Position numbers and translations under genes: made by a program. Shown piece after piece: positions 58,924 through 64,000 of a DNA stretch of 64,000 nucleotides; the stretch's first letter is position 1, and every line of letters begins with the position of its first letter. The stretch spans positions 18,938-82,937 of the forward strand of contig NZ_WFGV02000025.1 in NCBI RefSeq assembly GCF_010095445.2, in the 5' to 3' direction. The notes under the pieces are model-generated. The model was not told the origin of the DNA. It did not search any database and was given only the letters and a program-made list of their open reading frames with translations. The stretch comes from Pseudomonas sp. TNT3. GTDB lineage: Bacteria > Pseudomonadota > Gammaproteobacteria > Pseudomonadales > Pseudomonadaceae.

Positions 58924-60647
58924 TGAGCGCGAACATCGCGCTGCCGATCCCGCACAAGCAGGTTCGGCAGACCTCCCGTGCCGAGATCGGCGACCGGGTG
59001 TTCGTGGTCGGCGGCAAAGTGCTGTTGCTGGTGCTGCTCGGTGTCGCGGTATTGATGCCATTGCTGGCAATCTTCTGGCGCGGGTTCAGTGCTGAAGCCG
59101 GGCAGGGCGGCGGTCTGGTCGCTGCTCGCGAGTTGGTGACCAGTGCCAACTTTCATTGGCTGCTGGGCAATAGCCTGAAGGTTTCCCTCAGCGTCGCGGC
59201 CATTGTCGTCCCGCTGGCTTACCTGTTTGCCTACGCCCTGCAACGCACATTGATTCCAGGCAAGGGCATCTGGCGCGGCATGTCGCTGCTGCCGTTGATG
59301 GCGCCGTCGATGCTGCCGGGCATTGCGCTGGTTTATCTGTTCGGCAACCAGGGCATGCTGCGCGGCCTGCTCTCGGACAACATCTACGGTTTCTGGGGCA
59401 TTGTGCTGGGCGAGGTCATCTACACCTTCCCGCACGCCTTGATGATTTTGCTGTCAGCCCTTTCTCTTGCGGATGCGCGCTTGTTCGATGCCGCTTCCAG
59501 CATGGGCGCCAGCCCTGCCAAAGCCTTTCGCAGCATCACCTGGCCTGCGACTCGTCAGGCGGTGTTCGCCGCGTTTTGCCTGGTGTTCACCCTGACCATC
59601 ACCGATTTCGGCGTGCCTGTGGTGGTCGGTGGTGACTATCAAGTGCTGGCGCTGGAAGCCTACAAGGCGGTGGTCGGCCAGCAGCAGTTCGGTCGCGGCG
59701 CTTTGATCGGCATGGTCCTGCTGTTGCCGGCGCTGTTCAGCTTTGGTGTCGACGCCTGGCTGCGTCGACGTCACGGCGACTCCATGAGCGGCCGCGCGCA
59801 GGTCTTCCAGCCGGCGCCGTCGAAGCTGCGGGACGGCTGCTACCTGGCGATCGTGATGCTGATCTGCGCGGTGTTGCTGCTGGTGTTCGGCATGGCGGTG
59901 TACTCGTCGCTGGTGAAATTCTGGCCTTACAACCTGTCGCTATCCCTTAACCATTACCAGTTCAATGACACGGCGGGTGGCGGCTGGCTGGCCTATGGCA
60001 ACAGCGTGAAGATGGCGCTGTGCACGGCATTGATCGGCAGCGTACTGATCTTCACCGGCGCCTACCTGATGGAAAAAACCAAGGGTCAGCGTGGCCTGAA
60101 TCTGGCGCTGCGCATGCTCAGTTTCGTACCGATGGCGGTGCCGGGCCTGGTGTTGGGTTTGGGTTATGTCTTCTTTTTCAACCTCACCGGCAACCCGCTG
60201 CACGTGCTGTACGGAACCATGACTTTGCTGGTGGTCTGCACCATTGCTCACTATTTGACCACTGCGCAAATGACCGCGACCACTGCGCTGCGCCAACTCG
60301 ACGCCGAGTTCGAAGCCGCCGCGCTGTCGCTCAAGGCGCCGCTGTATCGGCACTACCTGCGGGTCACCGTACCGATCTGCCTGCCGGCGCTGCTGGACAT
60401 CGTGCGCTACCTGTTTGTCTCCGCCATGACCACCGTTTCGGCCGCCATCTTCCTCTACAGCCCCGACACCATCCTCGCGGCGGTGGCGGTGCTGAACATG
60501 GATGACGCCGGCAACGTGGGCGGCGCGGCAGCGATGTCGACCCTGATTCTGTTCACCTCGGCGGGCGTGTCCCTGCTGCTGGCCTGGGCTTCGCGCGGCT
60601 TGCTACGCCGCTCCCAGGCCTGGCGGCAGACCGCGCCTGGTCATTGA
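58923..60647 (+). CDS. 2-aminoethylphosphonate-type ABC transporter permease, double length
   Basis: A 574-residue permease made of two fused permease halves, with about 12 membrane helices and two ATPase-coupling loops (LADARLFDAASSMGASPAKAFRSITWP and LDAEFEAAALSLKAPLYRHYLRVTVP). Such fused permeases (PhnU/PhnV joined) occur in Fe3+- and phosphonate-type importers. The ATG at 58923 overlaps the ATPase stop by one base. The frame is open further upstream within the ATPase gene but codes for nothing family-like. Confidence 0.88.
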   Translation: MSANIALPIPHKQVRQTSRAEIGDRVFVVGGKVLLLVLLGVAVLMPLLAIFWRGFSAEAGQGGGLVAARELVTSANFHWLLGNSLKVSLSVAAIVVPLAYLFAYALQRTLIPGKGIWRGMSLLPLMAPSMLPGIALVYLFGNQGMLRGLLSDNIYGFWGIVLGEVIYTFPHALMILLSALSLADARLFDAASSMGASPAKAFRSITWPATRQAVFAAFCLVFTLTITDFGVPVVVGGDYQVLALEAYKAVVGQQQFGRGALIGMVLLLPALFSFGVDAWLRRRHGDSMSGRAQVFQPAPSKLRDGCYLAIVMLICAVLLLVFGMAVYSSLVKFWPYNLSLSLNHYQFNDTAGGGWLAYGNSVKMALCTALIGSVLIFTGAYLMEKTKGQRGLNLALRMLSFVPMAVPGLVLGLGYVFFFNLTGNPLHVLYGTMTLLVVCTIAHYLTTAQMTATTALRQLDAEFEAAALSLKAPLYRHYLRVTVPICLPALLDIVRYLFVSAMTTVSAAIFLYSPDTILAAVAVLNMDDAGNVGGAAAMSTLILFTSAGVSLLLAWASRGLLRRSQAWRQTAPGH

Positions 60648-60679
60648 TTCATACCCTCAACTCACACAGGAATTGCACC

Positions 60680-61705
60680 ATGTTCAAGCCTTTGGCCCTG
60701 GCCGCTGCTGTCCTCACCGCTTTTAGCCTGAACGCCTTCGCGGCGAAAACCGAGTTGACGGTGTACACCGCACTCGAAGCCGAGCAACTGAAGACTTACA
60801 AAGAGGCTTTTGAAAAAGCCAATCCAGACGTCGAGATCAAGTGGGTGCGTGATTCCACCGGCATCATCACCGCCAAACTGCTGGCCGAAAAAGCCCGCCC
60901 GCAGGCTGACGCCGTGTGGGGCCTGGCCGCGTCGAGCCTGGCGATTCTCGATCAACAAGGCATGCTGCAAAGCTACGCACCCAAGGACCTGGGCAAGATC
61001 GGCGTCAATTACCGCGACGCCGCCAACCCACCGGCCTGGGTCGGCATGGACGTCTGGGCCGCGACGATCTGCTTCAACACCGTCGAGGCCGAGAAGCAGG
61101 GTTTGACCAAGCCTGTGAGCTGGCAGGACCTGACCAAGCCTGAATACAAAGGCAAGATCGTCATGCCTAACCCGGCTTCGTCCGGCACCGGTTTTCTCGA
61201 CGTCAGCGCCTGGCTGCAAACCTTCGGCGAGAAGCAGGGCTGGCAGTACATGGACGACCTGCACCAGAACATCGGTCAGTACGTTCACTCCGGTTCCAAG
61301 CCATGCAAGCTGGCGGCGTCGGGTGAGTTTCCGATTGGTATCTCCTTCGAGTATCCGGCCGTTCAGTTGAAGCGCCAGGGCGCGCCGCTCGACATCATCC
61401 TGCCGAAGGAAGGCCTTGGCTGGGAGATCGAAGCTACTGCGGTGATCAAGGGCACGCAGCATGAAGACGCGGCGAAGAAGCTTGCTGACTTCTCCGCCAG
61501 CCCGGCGGCAATGGAGCTTTATAAAGAGAACTTCGCGGTGCTCGCTCAGCCAGGCATTGCCAAGCCGCAAACCGAACTGCCAGCGGATTATGAGCAGCGT
61601 CTGATCAAGAATGACTTTGCCTGGGCCTCGAAGAACCGCGATGAAATCCTGACCGAGTGGCGCAAGCGGTATGACGGCAAGTCCGAGAAAGTGGCTGCCA
61701 AGTAA
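60680..61705 (+). CDS. 2-aminoethylphosphonate-type ABC transporter binding protein
   Basis: A 341-residue periplasmic protein with a signal peptide ending AFSLNAFA and mature start AKTELTVYTALEAEQLKTYKE. Features are VRDSTGIITAKLLAEKARPQADAVWGLAASS, MPNPASSGTGFLDVSAWLQ and PIGISFEYPAVQLKRQGAP. This matches the putative aminoethylphosphonate-binding (PhnS-like) group, distant relatives of Fe3+-binding proteins but lacking their tyrosine pair. AGGAA lies before the ATG at 60680. It is the third gene of the cassette. Confidence 0.88.
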   Translation: MFKPLALAAAVLTAFSLNAFAAKTELTVYTALEAEQLKTYKEAFEKANPDVEIKWVRDSTGIITAKLLAEKARPQADAVWGLAASSLAILDQQGMLQSYAPKDLGKIGVNYRDAANPPAWVGMDVWAATICFNTVEAEKQGLTKPVSWQDLTKPEYKGKIVMPNPASSGTGFLDVSAWLQTFGEKQGWQYMDDLHQNIGQYVHSGSKPCKLAASGEFPIGISFEYPAVQLKRQGAPLDIILPKEGLGWEIEATAVIKGTQHEDAAKKLADFSASPAAMELYKENFAVLAQPGIAKPQTELPADYEQRLIKNDFAWASKNRDEILTEWRKRYDGKSEKVAAK

Positions 61706-61730
61706 GATCTTCATTGGCTGATGGGGCCTC

Positions 61731-61802
61731 ATCGCGGGCAAGCCCGCTCCCACAGGTTTTGTGAACACCAAGGACCCTGTGGGAGCGGGCTTGCCCGCGA
61801 TG
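61731..61802. repeat. REP-type inverted pair (GTGGGAGCGGGCTTGCCCGC head)
   Basis: Inverted copies about 25 bp apart, inside the presumed phosphonate operon, just before the oxidoreductase start. It may partly uncouple transporter and enzyme expression. Confidence 0.87.
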
Positions 61803-61829
61803 GCGATTCCAAACTCAAGGCATCTCTTC

Positions 61830-62963
61830 ATGACACACCAAGACGACATACTGATCGTAGGCGCGGGCATCCTCGGCCTGTCCCACGCTTACGCCGCTGC
61901 CAAGCGCGGCCTCAAGGTCCGTGTTTTCGAACGCAGCGCTACACCCATTGGCGCCTCGGTGCGCAACTTCGGCCAGGCGCTGGTCACCGGCCAGCCACCG
62001 GGCCCGATGCTTGAACTCGCAAAGGCCAGCCGCGAGATCTGGGGCCAATGGGCCCAAGTGGCTGGCTTGCAACTCAAGCGCAACGGCTCATACCTGTTCG
62101 CTCGTACCGAAGCGGAAGAACACCTGCTGGAAGCCTTCTGCGAAGGCCGCGCCATCGAGCATGATTACCGCGTTGACCTGCTTCGCGGCGCGGCATTGCG
62201 TGACCTCTACGGTGGCCAGTTCCGCCATCACCGCGCCGCGTTGCACGGTCTGGACGATCAGCAGCTGTATTCCCGCGAAGCGATTCCGGCCCTGATCGAT
62301 TACCTGCGCCGCGAACTCAGCGTCGAATTTCATTTCTCCACACTTGTGCGCGACATCGAACCGGGGCGCTTGCACAGCACCGCCGGGACCTTCACTGCGC
62401 AACAGATAATCGTCTGCTCCGGTCATGACTATAAGACCCTGCTGGCTGAGCCGATCGCCGCGCTCAACCCGCAGATCTGCCGCTTGCAAATGCTCCGCGC
62501 CCGACCGCAGATCAACCTCAACTTGCAGCACGCGGTGCTCACTGGATTGAGTTGCGTGCACTACGGCGCCTTTGCCGATCTGCCGGAAGCGGCGGCGGTG
62601 CAGGCGCAGATTCTGCGAGACGAACCACACCTGCATGAGAACGGCATCCACCTGCTGATCAGCCCGACGCCTTACGGCGAACTGATCATTGGCGATTCGC
62701 ACCATTACGGCAGTGACCCTTCACCGTTCAACGCCGAGCAGGTGGACAACTGGATGATCGAACTGGCCGAGCAAACGTTGGCCTGCAAGATCCAGGTGGT
62801 CGAGCGCTGGCAAGGAGTTTACGGTGCGCGCGGGCCGGGGCCGTTCTCGTTCTTGCGGCCGGCACCCGGTGTGAGTGTGGCGTTGATGCACACGGGCGTC
62901 GGCATGAGCGTCGGTCCGGCGATGGCCGAGCGTAACGTCGCGACGTTGTTGGGAGAGGACTGA
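61830..62963 (+). CDS. FAD-dependent amine oxidoreductase of phosphonate clusters
   Basis: A 377-residue DAO-fold flavoprotein. The dinucleotide-binding motif is ILIVGAGILGLSHAYAAAKRG (residues 7-27) with the acidic FERS at the end of strand 2. SVRNFGQALVTGQPPGPML, TPYGELIIGDSHHYGSD and the terminal VYGARGPGPFSF...HTGVGMSVGPAMAERN follow the TIGR03364-like group found beside phosphonate genes. It probably oxidises an aminophosphonate amine, perhaps an N-alkylated aminoethylphosphonate. I chose the ATG at 61830, with AAGG nine bases before it; an upstream GTG would translate the REP repeat. It overlaps the next gene by one base. Confidence 0.85.
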   Translation: MTHQDDILIVGAGILGLSHAYAAAKRGLKVRVFERSATPIGASVRNFGQALVTGQPPGPMLELAKASREIWGQWAQVAGLQLKRNGSYLFARTEAEEHLLEAFCEGRAIEHDYRVDLLRGAALRDLYGGQFRHHRAALHGLDDQQLYSREAIPALIDYLRRELSVEFHFSTLVRDIEPGRLHSTAGTFTAQQIIVCSGHDYKTLLAEPIAALNPQICRLQMLRARPQINLNLQHAVLTGLSCVHYGAFADLPEAAAVQAQILRDEPHLHENGIHLLISPTPYGELIIGDSHHYGSDPSPFNAEQVDNWMIELAEQTLACKIQVVERWQGVYGARGPGPFSFLRPAPGVSVALMHTGVGMSVGPAMAERNVATLLGED

Positions 62964-63523
62964 TGGACCGCCATGAACAGGTGATCGCCGAGGTCTTTGC
63001 GCTGTACGAGCGCTTTGGCGGCAGCGATTACATTGGTGAGCCGGTGTCGCAGATCGAGCACATGTCCCAGGCCGCCGAGCTGGCAACAGCTGAAGGCTAC
63101 GATGATGAAGTGGTGCTGGCGGCGTTCTTCCATGACATCGGGCATATCTGCGCTGCCGAAAGTGCCGAGAACATGGCTGGTTTCGGCGTGGTGAGTCATG
63201 AGCGCCTCGGCGCGGATTATCTGCGACGCGCCGGGTTCAGTGAGCGCATGGCGCGGCTGGTGGAGTACCACGTCCAGGCCAAGCGCTATCTGACGCTCAA
63301 GGAGCCTGGGTATTACGAACGCTTGAGTGAAGCCAGTCGTCGTACTCTGGACTATCAGGGCGGGGTGATGACCGCTGAAGAGGCGCAGGTTTTCGAGCGA
63401 GATCCGTTGTGCGCGATCAGTGTGCGCATGCGGCAGTGGGATGAGATGGCCAAGGAGATGAATGTGCCAGTGATCGATCTGGATTTTTTGAAGGAGAAAG
63501 CGTTGCGCCTGTTGGCGGCGTAA
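62963..63523 (+). CDS. PhnZ-like HD-domain mixed-valence di-iron oxygenase
   Basis: A 186-residue HD protein. Metal ligands His33, His57, Asp58, His79, His103 and Asp160 line up one residue before those I recall for PhnZ, and Tyr23 and Glu26 (DYIGEP) match the PhnZ gate residues, with Lys107 nearby. PhnZ cleaves the C-P bond of (R)-2-amino-1-hydroxyethylphosphonate with O2 to give glycine and phosphate. No PhnY-type hydroxylase gene is in the window, so its substrate may come from the coupled FAD enzyme, from a gene elsewhere, or be a different 1-hydroxyphosphonate. One-base overlap (TGATG) with the preceding gene. Confidence 0.87.
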   Translation: MDRHEQVIAEVFALYERFGGSDYIGEPVSQIEHMSQAAELATAEGYDDEVVLAAFFHDIGHICAAESAENMAGFGVVSHERLGADYLRRAGFSERMARLVEYHVQAKRYLTLKEPGYYERLSEASRRTLDYQGGVMTAEEAQVFERDPLCAISVRMRQWDEMAKEMNVPVIDLDFLKEKALRLLAA

Positions 63524-63544
63524 AGACTGAAGTCCGTGTTGTTG

Positions 63545-63620
63545 CCATCGCGAGCAGGCTCACTCCCACAGGGAATGTGTGTTCATCACAGATCCATGTG
63601 GGGGCGAGCCTGCTCGCGAA
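63545..63620. repeat. REP-type inverted pair (GAGCCTGCTCGCG head)
   Basis: Inverted copies of ATCGCGAGCAGGCTCACTCC and GGGGCGAGCCTGCTCGCG about 25 bp apart, between convergent genes. Confidence 0.85.
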
Positions 63621-63653
63621 GGCCCAGCCCAGGCAATACAAATGCTTGAGCTT

Positions 63654-64000
63654 CTACAACTGTCCCGCCAGCACCTCAATCTGCTCCTGCCTGTCCGCCT
63701 GATTCAGCTTCGCCTGCGGGTTCAACGACGACCACTGCGGATGCGCCCGAGCCTTGGTCAGGGCTTCGGGCAGTTTGCCTTCGCGCCAGGTTTTGTCCTG
63801 GGGCGTGGCGACCTGGATGCTGTCCATCGCCGCGTGTCCGCGCTGGTTCAAGGCGAGCACCAGCTGACGCTGACGCAACGCCAGCAATCGCAGCACGCTG
63901 TCGTCGACGGTCAGTTCGCGCTGTCCTTTGATTTTGCCCATTAACCGGCTGCCATAACTGCGGGCGGTTTGCAGGGCGCCGCCGGCAATGGCCCCGGCCA
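63654..64000 (-). CDS. C-terminal part of an unidentified protein (partial)
   Basis: The reverse strand is open from the right edge to a TAG at 63654, giving at least 115 residues that end REGKLPEALTKARAHPQW...QEQIEVLAGQL. The visible upstream part is small-residue rich (AGAIAGGALQTARSYGS), then charged and helical (LRLLALRQRQLVLALNQRG). An internal ATG ends at 63941, but the frame is open to the edge, so the true start is probably outside. I do not recognise the family. Confidence 0.55.
   Translation of the reverse strand, partial: AGAIAGGALQTARSYGSRLMGKIKGQRELTVDDSVLRLLALRQRQLVLALNQRGHAAMDSIQVATPQDKTWREGKLPEALTKARAHPQWSSLNPQAKLNQADRQEQIEVLAGQL

Noticed and set aside
61761..61829. N-terminal extension of the FAD oxidoreductase from a GTG
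   Set aside because: It would encode a REP element. The ATG at 61830 has a ribosome site and directly precedes the FAD-binding motif.
1..64000. tRNA, rRNA or prophage genes
   Set aside because: I found no cloverleaf, rRNA-like stretch, integrase, capsid or tail gene in any gap or frame I examined.

Overview
This 64 kb window looks like a chromosomal segment of a Pseudomonas of the P. fluorescens group. The reasons are the GC-rich coding style, the many REP-type inverted pairs in gaps between genes, OprD-family porins, a spu polyamine locus followed by a HacB-like acylase, and a serA/D-2-hydroxyglutarate dehydrogenase to rpiA/ilvA to rppH/ptsP to lgt/thyA order that I remember from P. aeruginosa. 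I see no rRNA, tRNA, CRISPR array, prophage or insertion sequence. Two genes are cut by the window edges.

Layout. 1-6 kb: start of a GspE/PilB-like ATPase, a small ACT-like protein divergent from an Lrp/AsnC regulator, a CYTH-CHAD protein, and argE plus argA of arginine synthesis. 6-16.3 kb: a sulfur-starvation block made of an orphan TauA-type binding protein, two tandem OprD porins, the 1-Cys peroxiredoxin lsfA and ssuEADCBF for uptake and desulfonation of alkanesulfonates. Several of these proteins are almost free of Met and Cys, and three upstream regions share an AT-rich box. 16.4-27.8 kb: a TetR regulator, gamma-glutamylpolyamine synthetase spuI, a degenerate spuA remnant, spuB, aminotransferase spuC, and the polyamine ABC transporter spuDEFGH.

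27.8-37.4 kb: an HD-domain hydrolase, a GlxA-type AraC regulator, the HacB-like acylase and several small conserved genes, including a binding protein that has lost part of its second lobe. 37.4-46.4 kb: serA and the D-2-hydroxyglutarate dehydrogenase gene in divergent orientation, an FAH-family hydrolase, two tandem SdiA-regulated-domain proteins, rpiA and ilvA. 46.5-53.8 kb: a HAD phosphatase, rppH, ptsP, an NRDE protein, a TauE/SafE permease, lgt and thyA. 53.9-56.7 kb: cadR and cadA with a MerR-type operator between them. cadA carries a nine-copy GATCAC microsatellite that encodes a poly-(Asp-His) tract.

56.8-63.5 kb: a LysR regulator, a 2-aminoethylphosphonate-type ABC transporter (ATPase, double-length permease, binding protein), an FAD-dependent amine oxidoreductase and a PhnZ-like mixed-valence di-iron oxygenase. 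This looks like a compact phosphonate uptake and C-P cleavage cassette without the classical PhnW, PhnX or PhnY, and it is the best candidate here for less-charted biochemistry.

Repeats. About twenty REP/REPIN-type inverted pairs with several head sequences fill the gaps. Two much longer imperfect palindromes (about 130-158 bp, at 12.1 and 38.8 kb) share mirrored internal modules and appear to belong to one separate repeat family.
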